Shown here: positions 26,425-35,142 of the stretch, piece by piece
Position numbering within the stretch: position 1 is the first letter of the stretch
How the letters are laid out: each line of letters starts with the position of its first letter
Source: Alphaproteobacteria bacterium
Lineage (GTDB): Bacteria; Pseudomonadota; Alphaproteobacteria; SMXQ01
Direction: 5' to 3'
Length of the DNA: 42,985 nucleotides
Assembly: GCA_009380075.1 (NCBI GenBank)
Contig: WHSO01000024.1
Location: 1-42,985, forward strand
Program-made: the position numbers and the translations under genes
Notes under the pieces: model-generated
What the model saw: only the letters and a program-made list of their open reading frames with translations
The model's database searches: none
What the model was told of the DNA's origin: nothing

Positions 26425-26754
26425 CTAAGACGCGACAGACGGACTTACTTGTACCCGCCGTCCGGCAAGGATCACGACGACGCCCAGCACGCCGGCGAGA
26501 GTCGAACCCAGCAGGACACCGGCCTTCGCGATGGCCGATTGGGCTTCGACCGCGAATGCCTCGTGTGCCATGAGCAGCGCGATCGTATAGCCGACGCCGC
26601 ACAGGCAGGCCGCCCCGATGAAATTGCGGGCCGTAACGCCGTCCGGCAGGACCGCCAGCCGCAACTTGATGACGAACAGGGACGCCAGAAGGATGCCGAG
26701 CGGCTTGCACCACGCCCAGGAGAATGTCGCTCGCCCCGGGTGCACCCGGGGCAT
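26425..26754 (-). pseudogene. nhaA: nhaA remnant: C-terminal quarter of a Na+/H+ antiporter
   Basis: The frame encodes KPLGILLASLFVIKLRLAVLP, GAACLCGVGYTIALLMAH and AKAGVLLGSTLAGVLGVVV. These are the last three helices of NhaA (compare the family pattern GKPLGI ... LGIGFTMSLFIA ... AKLGILLGSL). Only about 100 of the usual 390 or so residues remain, and the ion-binding aspartates in helix 5 are lost. The upstream ATG and first residues (PRVHPGRATFSW) look fortuitous. It is a truncated, almost certainly non-functional relic, cut at its 5' side near 26755. Confidence 0.85.
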
Positions 26755-26819
26755 GGCAGGTAGCCGTTGAGGGTATGCCGGGGGCCACCATATCCGACGC
26801 GACCCAGCCGTTGCATTGC

Positions 26820-27626
26820 TCAGGGGGCGATCAGGCCGTTGTGAACGTAGGCTTCGTGGTACGGGAAAACGACATCGGGATCGGTCAGAAGAACGGATTC
26901 ATTCTTTTCGCCGTAGTCGAGACGCGAGAGCAGATCCCGGATCAGGTTCAGGCGCGTCAACCTCTTGTCGTCGGCCCGCAGTACGGTCCACGGCGTTATC
27001 GGATTATGCGTACGCGAAAGCATTTCATTGCGGGCCAGACTGTAAGCATCCCATCGTTCCAGCGCCTGACCGTCTATGGGGCTGACCTTCCATTGCTTGA
27101 GGAGGTTTTCGCGACGGTCCTTAAGGCGCTTCTTCTGCTCACCGCGACTGATATCGAGATAATACTTGAAGAGCTTTACGCCCGACCGCGTCAGCATGTG
27201 CTCGAAATCCAGCACGGTTTCCATGAATTCGGCGTATTCCGTGTCGCTGCAAAATCCCATGACGCGCTCCACACCGGCCCGGTTGTACCAGCTCCGATTG
27301 AAGAGCACGAATTCCTGCGCGACGGGAAGATGCAACACGAATCTCTGAAAGTACCAGGCCGACCTGTCACGATCCGATGGCCGGCCGAGGGCGACGACAC
27401 GGGTCTCGCGCGGGCTCAAGTGCTGGACGATTCTCTTGATCACACCGTCCTTGCCCGCCGCATCACGTCCCTCGATCAGGACGAGTATCTTGTCGCCGCA
27501 ACGGATAAAATGGCGCTGGAGCTTTACCAGTTCGATCTGCAGCACGCGCAGGTCGGCACGATAGTCTTTCTTGCTGACGGACCTGGAGGAACCTCTGGCA
27601 TCGCTCGGGCGGCTCTTCTTTGTCAT
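26820..27626 (-). CDS. ppk2: Polyphosphate kinase 2 family protein (PPK2 class I)
   Basis: About 268 residues, one PPK2 domain, the size of class I enzymes that make nucleoside triphosphates from polyphosphate and NDP. Walker A is LVLIEGRDAAGKDGVIKRI (residues about 50-68). Walker B and lid regions are VLFNRSWYNRAGVERVMGF and SRGEQKKRLKDRREN, and the KQWKVSPIDGQALERWDAYS stretch is also characteristic. I use ATG 27626 (MTKKSRPSD). The frame opens with TTG four codons upstream, and neither has a strong ribosome site. It lies downstream of the HU-like gene on the same strand but is separated from it by a strong hairpin, so it probably has its own promoter. A CHAD protein at 18960 is another polyphosphate-linked gene. 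Confidence 0.93.
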   Translation of the reverse strand: MTKKSRPSDARGSSRSVSKKDYRADLRVLQIELVKLQRHFIRCGDKILVLIEGRDAAGKDGVIKRIVQHLSPRETRVVALGRPSDRDRSAWYFQRFVLHLPVAQEFVLFNRSWYNRAGVERVMGFCSDTEYAEFMETVLDFEHMLTRSGVKLFKYYLDISRGEQKKRLKDRRENLLKQWKVSPIDGQALERWDAYSLARNEMLSRTHNPITPWTVLRADDKRLTRLNLIRDLLSRLDYGEKNESVLLTDPDVVFPYHEAYVHNGLIAP

Positions 27627-27750
27627 TCCGGGCACCAATCTGTTTCTTACACAATTGGATCATGCAAGCACCGAAGAATACCACAACGGTGCGAGCGAGC
27701 CTGAGGGATAGCTCCGCGCAGGCTGCCAAGAGAAGATCAACGAACTGCAA

Positions 27751-27768
27751 GGGGGGCCGAAGCCCCCC
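27751..27768 (-). terminator. Hairpin terminator after the HU-like gene
   Basis: On the minus strand GGGGGGC-TTCG-GCCCCCC forms a seven-pair stem closed by a UUCG tetraloop, 25 bases after the stop of the HU-like gene. It is followed by TTGCAGTT, with only a weak U-tract. The stem is very stable and probably ends or protects the HU transcript. Confidence 0.7.
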
Positions 27769-27793
27769 ATAGTCATCCGCGGCCGCCCTTGCG

Positions 27794-28129
27794 CTACTTC
27801 TGCGCTGCCTGTTTCAGCTTGGACAGGACCCGCACCTTCACCTGCATCGAAGCAGGGCGGCCGGGGCTCTGAATCATTTCCCCGGTTGCCGGGTTACGTA
27901 CCAATGTACCGGCCTTCACAGCCGGGCGCTTCCTGGTGACCACTTTGAGTACACCAGGCAGCACGAACTCGCCGGCACCGCGGGGGGCAATCGAGCGGCC
28001 CATAATGTCACCGAGTCCCTCGAGTACGGCTGCTGCGATTTTACGTGGACTCCCGTCTCCGGGAACGTAGTGAGCCAACTCGGCGATCAGTTCAGACTTG
28101 CTCAATCTCTTCGTGACAGGTTTGCGCAT
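27794..28129 (-). CDS. HU-family DNA-binding protein
   Basis: 111 residues. The HU/IHF fold is visible: the N-terminal helices (KRLSKSELIAELAHYV, SPRKIAAAVLEGLGDIM), then the beta arm ending RKRPAVKAGTLVRNPATGEMI, the HU signature (usual form GR...RNP.TG). A basic C-terminal helix (MQVKVRVLSKLKQAAQK) follows. It is longer than typical HU (90 residues), with an extra N-terminal MRKPVT and C-terminus. It should bind and bend DNA as a nucleoid protein. The start ATG 28129 has AAGGAAG upstream. The frame remains open further upstream, but that part has no family similarity. The gene lies at the edge of the repeat-containing region. Confidence 0.92.
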   Translation of the reverse strand: MRKPVTKRLSKSELIAELAHYVPGDGSPRKIAAAVLEGLGDIMGRSIAPRGAGEFVLPGVLKVVTRKRPAVKAGTLVRNPATGEMIQSPGRPASMQVKVRVLSKLKQAAQK

Positions 28130-28611
28130 GGTTTCGTTACTTCCTTCGGTGAATATGTACAGACGGTGTTGTTGGGCTGAGAGCGACAGAAGCGACGGTC
28201 GGAACAACGCGCCACCTGTCACACCCGCTTGAGCCCGCGGCAATAGCATACTCTTGCCGACGAAAATAGCCCCCGCAGCAAGCGCATTCGATCGCTCGTC
28301 CCATGCCCGGATTTTGCCTCGTACACCGCCAAAATCGATGGGCCAAGGTAACGTGACTGAACTCAATCTATATCCATCAGACTTATGAACAGCTTGACTC
28401 AGCGGTGACATCGAGAAACGCGAAAAACTGCGCCAGATTGATATGTCACACTATTTCGTCAGGAACCCCGCATCGTTGATCATGCGTTCCAAAGTGACGC
28501 TCGGCCCTGCCGCAAGTGCTCTAGAGAAGGAGATAATGGATAGCTTCATTACCTCCTGACGATTGCCTTACATAAAAGCTGTAGCTTTAAAGAGCCTAGT
28601 CTAAGGACAAG
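28130..28611. other. Intergenic region upstream of the HU-like gene
   Basis: About 480 bases, becoming AT-richer toward the right. No gene is recognised. At 28536-28559 a seven-codon frame (MDSFITS) has an ideal AAGGAG six bases upstream and sits within an imperfect inverted repeat (GGAGATAATG ... CATTACCTCC). It may be chance or a leader peptide. Confidence 0.4.
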
Positions 28612-28695
28612 ATGGCGGTGCTAGTAGGCCTATGCGAACCGCTCTCCACGTGAATTCCCTGACAACAAGGAAAATACAGCGAATTTCGTCTATTA
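28612..28695 (+). repeat. Dispersed repeat, copy B
   Basis: The core TGCGAACCGCTCTCC (28633) is followed by GAATTCCCTGACAACAAGG and ACAGCGAATTTCG, preceded by GGCGGTGCTAGTAGGCC. It matches copies C and D over about 75 bases with scattered changes. It separates the HU-like gene from the MetE-like gene. The AT-rich 290 bases that follow (to 28981) hold no recognised gene. Confidence 0.75.
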
Positions 28696-28981
28696 CACGT
28701 GAAACCCAAGGTTCACACTAGCATCATCTCCCTTGATTTGAGACGCTTAAAGCAGAGTTCCCTGAGTCTTTTCAACAGCAAAGTTTTCGAGGTTCCGACC
28801 GGGATAACCTTGTGACACTGACGGCAGCCGAGAGTTGGAAAATCCGATCAGCAATCGGCCGCATTGTAAGCCCAACTGTGGTCTGCGCCTCACCACAATG
28901 GCTGATGCAGCACTTAAGCCATTAGAGGTTAGACCTGAACACAACGACGCATCGGGCCTTTAGAGCTAACGGGAAAGTGAC

Positions 28982-30130
28982 ATGGCGCGGGGAAATGGGA
29001 ATCTCAAGAAGTTGCGCGTGGATCAGGTCGGCGCACTGAGAGCGCCTGCGTCACTGCGCCAATTGTTCGAAAAGCAGGGAAAAGGCGATGTTTCTGAAGA
29101 AGCATTCATTGTTGCGCGTGAACAAGCGATCGCCGGAATAATACGTAAACAGGAAGAAATCGGCATACCAGTAGTAACCGATGGCGAATTGCGCCGGCGC
29201 AACTTCCAGGACAGTTTCAACGCCGCGGTGCATGGGTTCTCGCGTCAGAGGCCAAAAGGCCCAGGAGAGAATGTCAGTGCTCAGCCTTGGATCCGCACTC
29301 AATCGGCTGGACCGCGTCGCTGGCCGGTATCGGAAAAGCTGAGCCTCCAACACAACGTGCCGCTCGAGGAGTTTCGCCTGAGCGCTGCGGTTGCCTCGAA
29401 TCCTGTCAAAGTAACGTTGCTCAGCGCTGATCGTATCGCTGATCAGTTCGATGACACCGGCACGGTTTATCGCGATGTCGAGGAGTTCGTCGCCGATGTA
29501 ATTGCGATCGAGCGTGCCATGATTAGTGAACTTGTGGCAGCCGGCTGCCGCTATGTCCAGATCGACGCGCCCGGTTATACCTCCTACGTCGACGACGTTT
29601 CGCTCGAAGAGATGCGCTCTAGGGGCGAGGATCCCGAAAAAAGACTGGCTCGTTCGATTGCCGCCGATAACGCAGTCATAGACGGCTTCGAGGGAGTCGT
29701 GTTTGGCCTGCACGTCTGCCGTGGCGGTGCGCGCACGCTCGATCCTGCGACCGGGAAGGTGGCGCCGCAATGGCACCGCGAGGGTTACTACGATGCCATC
29801 GCGGAACAGCTTTTTTCCGAGCTCAGGCATGATCGCCTGTTGCTCGAATACGATAGCGAACGCGCTGGCGGCTTTGCACCGCTACGCTTCGTGCCGAAGG
29901 ACAAAGTTGCGGTGCTGGGTCTCGTCACCACCAAGAGCCCGGATATCGAGTCCTCCGACGCCTTGCGACGTCGCATCGATGAGGCGGCACGGTACCTACC
30001 CATCGAGTATCTCGCTTTGAGCCCCCAATGCGGATTCGGCGGATACCGTAAGATCGCCATAGAGGACGACCTGCAATGGAGAAAGTTCGAGGTCATCCTC
30101 GAGACGGCACATGCGATTTGGGGTTCGTGA
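28982..30130 (+). CDS. MetE C-terminal-domain-like zinc protein (cobalamin-independent methionine synthase superfamily)
   Basis: 382 residues corresponding to the catalytic C-terminal barrel of MetE, without the N-terminal duplicate. The likely zinc and homocysteine ligands are conserved: GLHVCRGG (His and Cys), LLEYDSERAG (Glu) and LSPQCGFGG (Cys). Substrate-side motifs include VTDGELRRRNFQ near residue 62 and YVQIDAPGYTSY. Stand-alone members transfer methyl groups between thiols and small methyl donors or act in catabolic pathways. This one is unlikely to be the housekeeping methionine synthase, as it lacks the folate-binding half. GGGAAAG precedes the ATG. It stands alone between repeat copy B and a convergent receptor gene. 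Confidence 0.85.
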   Translation: MARGNGNLKKLRVDQVGALRAPASLRQLFEKQGKGDVSEEAFIVAREQAIAGIIRKQEEIGIPVVTDGELRRRNFQDSFNAAVHGFSRQRPKGPGENVSAQPWIRTQSAGPRRWPVSEKLSLQHNVPLEEFRLSAAVASNPVKVTLLSADRIADQFDDTGTVYRDVEEFVADVIAIERAMISELVAAGCRYVQIDAPGYTSYVDDVSLEEMRSRGEDPEKRLARSIAADNAVIDGFEGVVFGLHVCRGGARTLDPATGKVAPQWHREGYYDAIAEQLFSELRHDRLLLEYDSERAGGFAPLRFVPKDKVAVLGLVTTKSPDIESSDALRRRIDEAARYLPIEYLALSPQCGFGGYRKIAIEDDLQWRKFEVILETAHAIWGS

Positions 30131-30401
30131 GAAAGACTGCTTACGGTCAAAAGTCTTCCTCCCGCTTCGTACGGAAAATCGAGCGCCAACATCCTTGTTC
30201 GGACTACTCAATGCCGGCTCGTCACACCTCGTTCGTTTGCAAAGTAGCTTACAAATCGCGGGCTAATTGCCAATGAACTAGTCTTGTCGACGTTTCGCTA
30301 TATTCGTTCTGAATACAAACCAACGAGGGTTTCCCTGGACATCACGTGTCCTTGGACATTGAAATGCTTGTAGATGGCCGTCTCCCCAGCCCCGTGACCG
30401 G

Positions 30402-31442
30402 TCACTGCTTCTTGGCGTTGATGATTCCTTTCAGGCGCTCGACGACCGGCGCCGGGAAGGCGAAGAACTTCTTGAACCGCGCTTCGGTTTTCTCGCCGGT
30501 CATCGGCTCGATCTCAAGGCGCAGCCGCTTTGCTTCCGCGAGCATTGCGGCGTCTTTCATCGTCGCATCGAAACTGCGGCGCAACGCCGTCGTGACCGCT
30601 GCACTCAGGCCCGGCGGCCCGGCCAATGTACGGCCAACTTCGTCCTGGCTGAACAGCAGTTCCGCTAGCATGCGGTCGTCATCATTCTTCACTACTTCAT
30701 AGACGGTCGGCACATTGGGAAAATCCGGAGACCGCTTCTTGCCGAAGGTCATCCAGACCGTCAGGTCGCCGCTCTTGACCTGATCCTGAAAGACGGTGCG
30801 GACCGTGCTGATGATCAGGCCACAGATGCCATCGACCTCGCCGCGCTGCATCGCCAGGTTCGAAGCCTTGGTGCCCTGGTAGCCGTGGATGACCTTGACC
30901 TTGACGCCGAGAATTTCGCCGACCACGCGCGGATGCACGGATGTCGCCGAAACGATGCCGCCCGCGCCGAATCGCGTCTCGCGATTTTTCAGGTCCTGCC
31001 AGGTCTTGATGCCGGTGTGTTTCCATGTGCCGCATAGCGAGGCGTCCGAATCCATATTGCCGATCCAGGTGAACCGGACCGTCTCGTATTTGGCCTTCGG
31101 GTTGCGAAACAGCGGCTGCAACGCGCCGGAGGTGGCGAAGGTGCCGATTTCGGTGCCGTTGCGCGGCGAGACATTGAAAAGCTGGTTGGCGACCCGCATG
31201 CCGCCGGCGCCCTGCATGTTCTTCGGCACAATGTTGGGTTTGCCGGGGAGATGACGGCCGGCATGGCGGCCGTAAAGTCGGGCGAAGGTATCGGCGCCGC
31301 CTCCCGCGCCGGCGCCGATGAGCAGGGAAATTTCCTTGCTGGCGAACATGCCGCTGCCTTGGGCCGCGGCGGTGCCGCCGCAGGCCACAAGGACGGCGCA
31401 GAACAGTGCGATTCTGGACGCACTCCGGATGGCGGTGTTCAT
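30402..31442 (-). CDS. TctC-like (tripartite tricarboxylate type) periplasmic substrate-binding protein
   Basis: 346 residues from ATG 31442, which follows GGGGAGGT. The signal region (ASRIALFCAVLVACGGTAAAQ) contains LVAC, so it may be a lipoprotein, or cleavage may occur after AAAQ. The mature part has the family features ISLLIGAGAGGGADTFARLYGRHAGRHLPGKPN, spread over the first 70 residues, then NMQGAGG, NGTEIGTF and VIHGYQG. Such receptors bind carboxylates or aromatic acids for TctAB permeases, which are missing here, making this an orphan receptor. It is 221 bases downstream of an ACMSD-type amidohydrolase on the same strand and is an intact relative of the frameshifted receptor at 170-1223. 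Confidence 0.88.
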   Translation of the reverse strand: MNTAIRSASRIALFCAVLVACGGTAAAQGSGMFASKEISLLIGAGAGGGADTFARLYGRHAGRHLPGKPNIVPKNMQGAGGMRVANQLFNVSPRNGTEIGTFATSGALQPLFRNPKAKYETVRFTWIGNMDSDASLCGTWKHTGIKTWQDLKNRETRFGAGGIVSATSVHPRVVGEILGVKVKVIHGYQGTKASNLAMQRGEVDGICGLIISTVRTVFQDQVKSGDLTVWMTFGKKRSPDFPNVPTVYEVVKNDDDRMLAELLFSQDEVGRTLAGPPGLSAAVTTALRRSFDATMKDAAMLAEAKRLRLEIEPMTGEKTEARFKKFFAFPAPVVERLKGIINAKKQ

Positions 31443-31663
31443 GGTGTGGTGACCTCCCCGATATGGGTGCCGGTCATGCGCCGGCGACCTCAATTGGTAA
31501 CTGTTGACATTTTATGGCAGCAACGAAGAATGGTCCATCTTTGAAAATAGCTGACGTCTTACGGGTTGCGACTGACGCCACCGGAGCGAAACCGTGTCAC
31601 CAAGGCATGAATCAAGTTTTTGGACCTTGAACGTGTCGGCGCCGGCGCACCAGATGCCCGCGG

Positions 31664-32599
31664 TCAATCGAGCTTGAGCAACTTGCGGGCATTACCTGCC
31701 AGCACCTTAGCGCGCTCGGCGTCGTTGAGCGGTAGTTGGTAAATCAGATGGAGCCCTTGCTGCTTCAGCGGCGTCAGTGGCGGCGCATCGGTGCCGAAAA
31801 CGAAATGATCGACCCCCACAGTCTCCAGGGCGCATTTTGCCGCAGGAAGATGGTAGCACACCGAATCCAGATAGATGTTTCTCAAGTACTCACTGGGACG
31901 GCGCTTGATCAGCATCGGTGCGGTATCCTCGGCCCTCGCGTAGAAACCTTCGGACTGCAAGGCATAGTTATAGTCGAGCCGGCCGATCACTTCTGAAATC
32001 CCGCCACCCAGATGCGTGGCCACGATCTTGAGTGTGGGAAAGGCCTCAAGAACCCCGTAGAGGATGAGGCGCGAAAGGGCGAGGCAACTGTCGAAAGGAC
32101 GCCCGACGCTGGACGCGAGACGGAACTCCCTCATGCGCTCCTCGCCGAAACCAACCGTCGGCGGATGGATCATGACGGGAACATCCAGCTTCGTAGCCAG
32201 TTCGAAGAACGGTCGGGCCTCAGGATCATCCAGGTAAACGCCCTTAAAGCTCGACGTAACCAGCACGCCTTTCAGCCCGTCTTCCGTGATTGCCCGCTCG
32301 AGCTCCCTCAAGTGCTTATCACCACCACCCGGAAGGATGCTGGCCAGGCCGAAGACCTTGCCATTGTAGCGATCCTGAACTTCGGCAAGGTAGCGGTTAG
32401 ATTGCTGGAGGGCTTCGAGCGCGTCGGGCGGTGACCGCCTCTGCAAATAGTGCGTGGTGTTGCTTGCCACGGTGATGTCGATGCCCGCCTGTTCCTGGGC
32501 GCCTAGAATATTCTCGATCACCATCTGGCATCGGCCGTTCCAGGCGGGCTTTCCCGATTCCACCGGGGGAATGAGATGGGTATGCCAATCGATGATCAT
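31664..32599 (-). CDS. Amidohydrolase of the ACMSD / COG2159 family (metal-dependent hydrolase or decarboxylase)
   Basis: 311 residues, a TIM-barrel metal enzyme. Metal ligands are all visible: the N-terminal IDWHTHL (His-x-His), MIHPPT (His), ATHLGGG (His) and FGTDAPPL (Asp). Relatives include aminocarboxymuconate-semialdehyde decarboxylase, gamma-resorcylate decarboxylase and 2-hydroxy-isophthalate decarboxylase, so an aromatic or unsaturated carboxylic acid is the likely substrate. GGAG lies seven bases before the ATG. The downstream TctC-like receptor may take up its substrate. The C-terminal NARKLLKLD corresponds to the NA-helix of the partial protein at the window's left edge. Confidence 0.88.
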   Translation of the reverse strand: MIIDWHTHLIPPVESGKPAWNGRCQMVIENILGAQEQAGIDITVASNTTHYLQRRSPPDALEALQQSNRYLAEVQDRYNGKVFGLASILPGGGDKHLRELERAITEDGLKGVLVTSSFKGVYLDDPEARPFFELATKLDVPVMIHPPTVGFGEERMREFRLASSVGRPFDSCLALSRLILYGVLEAFPTLKIVATHLGGGISEVIGRLDYNYALQSEGFYARAEDTAPMLIKRRPSEYLRNIYLDSVCYHLPAAKCALETVGVDHFVFGTDAPPLTPLKQQGLHLIYQLPLNDAERAKVLAGNARKLLKLD

Positions 32600-32659
32600 T
32601 CCTTCACTCCGCTGTCAGGCTTTTCGTTCTGCGAATCTCGCGATGCTCAACCTTCTAAA

Positions 32660-32760
32660 GCTTGGCGGTATCGGCGGTCGGGTGCGAACCGCTTTCCACC
32701 AAGAATTCCCTGACAACTGGGAAGATACAGGGAATTTCCCCAGTTTCAGGCGTTTTTTCG
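32660..32760 (+). repeat. Dispersed repeat, copy C
   Basis: TGCGAACCGCTTTCC (32683) is followed by AGAATTCCCTGACAACTGG and ATACAGGGAATTTCC, and preceded by CTTGGCGGTATCGG. It is one of the two best-preserved copies with D. It lies between the amidohydrolase and the aldo/keto reductase. Downstream, at 32817-32883, a 12-base unit (C[AG]GGGTAATCCG) occurs three times, the last two 19 bases apart. Confidence 0.8.
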
Positions 32761-32865
32761 TGCCGCTCCCGGCGCGAGTCGACCGGAACATATCGGTGTT
32801 TTGCCGGCCCTGCGCTCAGGGTAATCCGTCGACCCGTAGGCATGATCGGCATCGGGGTAATCCGA

Positions 32866-33825
32866 TCACACCGGGGTAATCCGGTCCCGCCGGCTTTGAT
32901 CGAGCCCGATTCCCTCAAGATGACCGAACAGCGAGGTCAACCGGTCCACGCTGGATCTTGTCAGGGGCGCTTTGAGAAGCGAAGCGACGTTTGCCTCCAG
33001 ATGACGGATGTCGCCGGTGCCGAACAGGATGACGTCCGCGCCGGTCTCGTGACGGGCAAAGCGGTAAGCCGCGTCCATGAGACTGGTGGCGCCCCCTTCG
33101 CCAAGCACAAAGCCCATCGGTTCGTCGGTTTCTCCGAGCGCCGCCGGCAAGGCACCTTGCTTCACAAGCGCCTGGATCGCTTGCGCCAGACGATCAGGCG
33201 TACTGACCAGACAACGAGCGGGCGCCATGATCAGCGTTCCCACGCGGCGCTCTTTTGCCGCGGGCAGCACATGGGAGCGCGCGCCCTGATGCATCATGTT
33301 GAACGAGATCATCATGACGTCCCAGCAATCATCGGTAAGCGCCCGTGTCAACATTGTGTGCCGAAGATCGACCGAAGTTGCTTCGGTAATCCCGAGAAAC
33401 CTGAACTTCCCCCGCTCTTTCTCGCGCAAGAGTGCGGGCAGGAGCGTATCGACCGCATGGCCATAGTCATCCGGCAGAACACCATGGAGGTGGAAGATAT
33501 CGAGATAGTCGGTGCCCGTAGTGCGCAGCGAGTCGTCGAGCGCCTGGACGATTCGATCGGCGGTAACGTCGTGCGCAGCATACTTTGTCGAAAGGATTAC
33601 CGAACTGCGGCCTAATTCCTTCAGGGCAGCGCCAAGAATCGCCTCGGTTCCGTAATTGTAGGCCGTATCGAAAAAATTGATCCCGAGATCGAAGGCTCGA
33701 CGAATCAGGGCAATCGACTGGCCTTTCGAATGGCCTGCCTTTTGGCCGAGACGGCTGGGGCCACCCGCCCCCAGACCGGCGACGCTAACCCTCAGTCCCG
33801 TTCGTCCCAGCGTCGTGTAGTCCAT
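32866..33825 (-). CDS. Aldo/keto reductase
   Basis: 319 residues from ATG 33825 (MDYTTLGRTGLRVS), which is preceded by AAGGGGG. The catalytic tetrad of the family is in place: Asp and Tyr in NFFDTAYNYG, Lys in LSTKYA and His in IFHLHG. The C-terminal NADP(H)-binding part reads VILFGTGDIRHLEANVASL, a slight variant of the usual 'IPG....HL..N' motif. It should reduce a carbonyl compound with NAD(P)H or work in reverse. It is 78 bases downstream of an ABC importer ATPase gene on the same strand and is probably the last gene of that operon, so the imported compound or its product may be its substrate. Confidence 0.9.
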   Translation of the reverse strand: MDYTTLGRTGLRVSVAGLGAGGPSRLGQKAGHSKGQSIALIRRAFDLGINFFDTAYNYGTEAILGAALKELGRSSVILSTKYAAHDVTADRIVQALDDSLRTTGTDYLDIFHLHGVLPDDYGHAVDTLLPALLREKERGKFRFLGITEATSVDLRHTMLTRALTDDCWDVMMISFNMMHQGARSHVLPAAKERRVGTLIMAPARCLVSTPDRLAQAIQALVKQGALPAALGETDEPMGFVLGEGGATSLMDAAYRFARHETGADVILFGTGDIRHLEANVASLLKAPLTRSSVDRLTSLFGHLEGIGLDQSRRDRITPV

Positions 33826-33902
33826 GCATTCCCCCTTGGCACCGATCCACTGAATCCATCCGCCAAGCAGCAAATCTTGCCGCCGGCCACCCTTCCCGGA
33901 GT

Positions 33903-35141
33903 TTATACGGCCGCGTTCCGGTCCGGGCTGGCGGGCTCGGCTGCGGCCCCGCGAATGTGAGATCCGACCCCGGCTGCAGCGCCGGACACGACGATACAGC
34001 GGTCCACCGGCAGCTCGACATAGACCTCGTCTCCCTGTGCGAACTTGAACCGCGAGTGCTGCCGGCTTACCAGGATTTCACCGCGGACCTCGATTTCGAG
34101 CTCGACGTTCTCACCGAGAAACGTGGGTTGGCTCACGCGCCCCGGATACACGTTGCCGCTTCCGGAGGCCGGCGCCTGGGTGGAAATCTGCACGTCCTCG
34201 GGCCGAATGACGACGGAATCGCCCTGGCCGACTTGCCGGTTGTTGTCCACGTTCACCAGCACGGGTCCTATGCCGGTCTCGACCGAAACCGTCCCGGCCC
34301 GTACCGGCGCCGGCGGCCGCACGATCGAAAGCAGGTTCGTTCGCCCGACGAAGGTGGCAACGAATGCGGTACTGGGACGCGAGTAGATCTCGCGCGGCGC
34401 GCCCTGTTGGACCAGGTTGCCTGAATCCATGATGGCGATGACGTCGGACATGCTGAATGCCTCCGCCTGATCGTGCGTCACATAGAGCGTCGTGACACCG
34501 GTCCGGAGCTGCATCGCCCGCAGTTCGCCCCGCATATGGTCGCGCAGGCCCGCATCGAGATTGGACAGCGGCTCATCGAGCAACAGCAGTTCGGGACGCG
34601 TGATCAGCGCGCGCGCGACCGCCAGCCGCTGTTGCTGGCCACCGGACAGTTTCGTGGCCATGCGATCACCGAGCTGGTCCAGGCGAACCACGTTGAGCAC
34701 TTCCTCGACCCGATTGGCGATCTCCTTGCGGGAGAACCGATGGTTGCGACGATTGGCATGGAGCGGGAAGGCCACGTTCTGGAACACCGTCATGTGCGGC
34801 CAGATCGCATAACTCTGGAACACCATGCCGAAGCCACGTTCCGACGCCGGCACGAACTCCCGCGTTTCGGAGTCGGCGAGCACGCGGCCGCTCACCGCGA
34901 TATAGCCCCGTTCATGCCTTTCCAGCCCCGCTATGCATCGGAGCGTGGTGCTCTTCCCGCAGCCCGAAGGGCCGAGCAACGTGAAGAACTGTCCCGGCTC
35001 GATCGCAAATGAGACGTCCTTGATCACCTGGACGACTTCTTGACTCGATGCGAACGACTTTACCAGGTTCCTGACGGTCAGCTGCCCCGGACGGATCGAC
35101 AACACCGATCCGTCCGGGTTCTTTCGCGGAAGAACGCTCAT
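33903..35141 (-). CDS. ABC importer ATP-binding protein (Fe3+ / putrescine / 2-AEP type, FbpC-PotA family)
   Basis: 412 residues. The ATPase domain shows Walker A LGPSGCGKSTTLRC, Q-loop GMVFQSYAIWPHMTV, signature LSGGQQQRLAVARA, Walker [18 protein letters not shown] and switch YVTHDQAEA. The C-terminal third is a TOBE domain (SVVIRPEDVQI ... GRVSQPTFLGENVELEIEV). The start ATG 35141 is one base after the receptor stop, so translation is coupled. An N-terminal extension of about 25 residues (SVLPRKNPDGSVLSIRPG) precedes the ATPase core. It powers the permease at 36275-38047. Confidence 0.93.
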   Translation of the reverse strand: MSVLPRKNPDGSVLSIRPGQLTVRNLVKSFASSQEVVQVIKDVSFAIEPGQFFTLLGPSGCGKSTTLRCIAGLERHERGYIAVSGRVLADSETREFVPASERGFGMVFQSYAIWPHMTVFQNVAFPLHANRRNHRFSRKEIANRVEEVLNVVRLDQLGDRMATKLSGGQQQRLAVARALITRPELLLLDEPLSNLDAGLRDHMRGELRAMQLRTGVTTLYVTHDQAEAFSMSDVIAIMDSGNLVQQGAPREIYSRPSTAFVATFVGRTNLLSIVRPPAPVRAGTVSVETGIGPVLVNVDNNRQVGQGDSVVIRPEDVQISTQAPASGSGNVYPGRVSQPTFLGENVELEIEVRGEILVSRQHSRFKFAQGDEVYVELPVDRCIVVSGAAAGVGSHIRGAAAEPASPDRNAAV

Positions 35142-35142
35142 G

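Noticed and set aside
28536-28559. Seven-codon frame MDSFITS with an ideal ribosome site
   Set aside because: No gene follows within a distance that would make it a leader peptide, and it lies in an AT-rich gap. It may be chance.
30394-30405. Twelve-base perfect palindrome GTGACCGGTCAC at the end of the TctC-like receptor gene
   Set aside because: It overlaps the stop codon in a convergent junction without other signals. One short palindrome in GC-rich DNA is not enough to call an operator or terminator.
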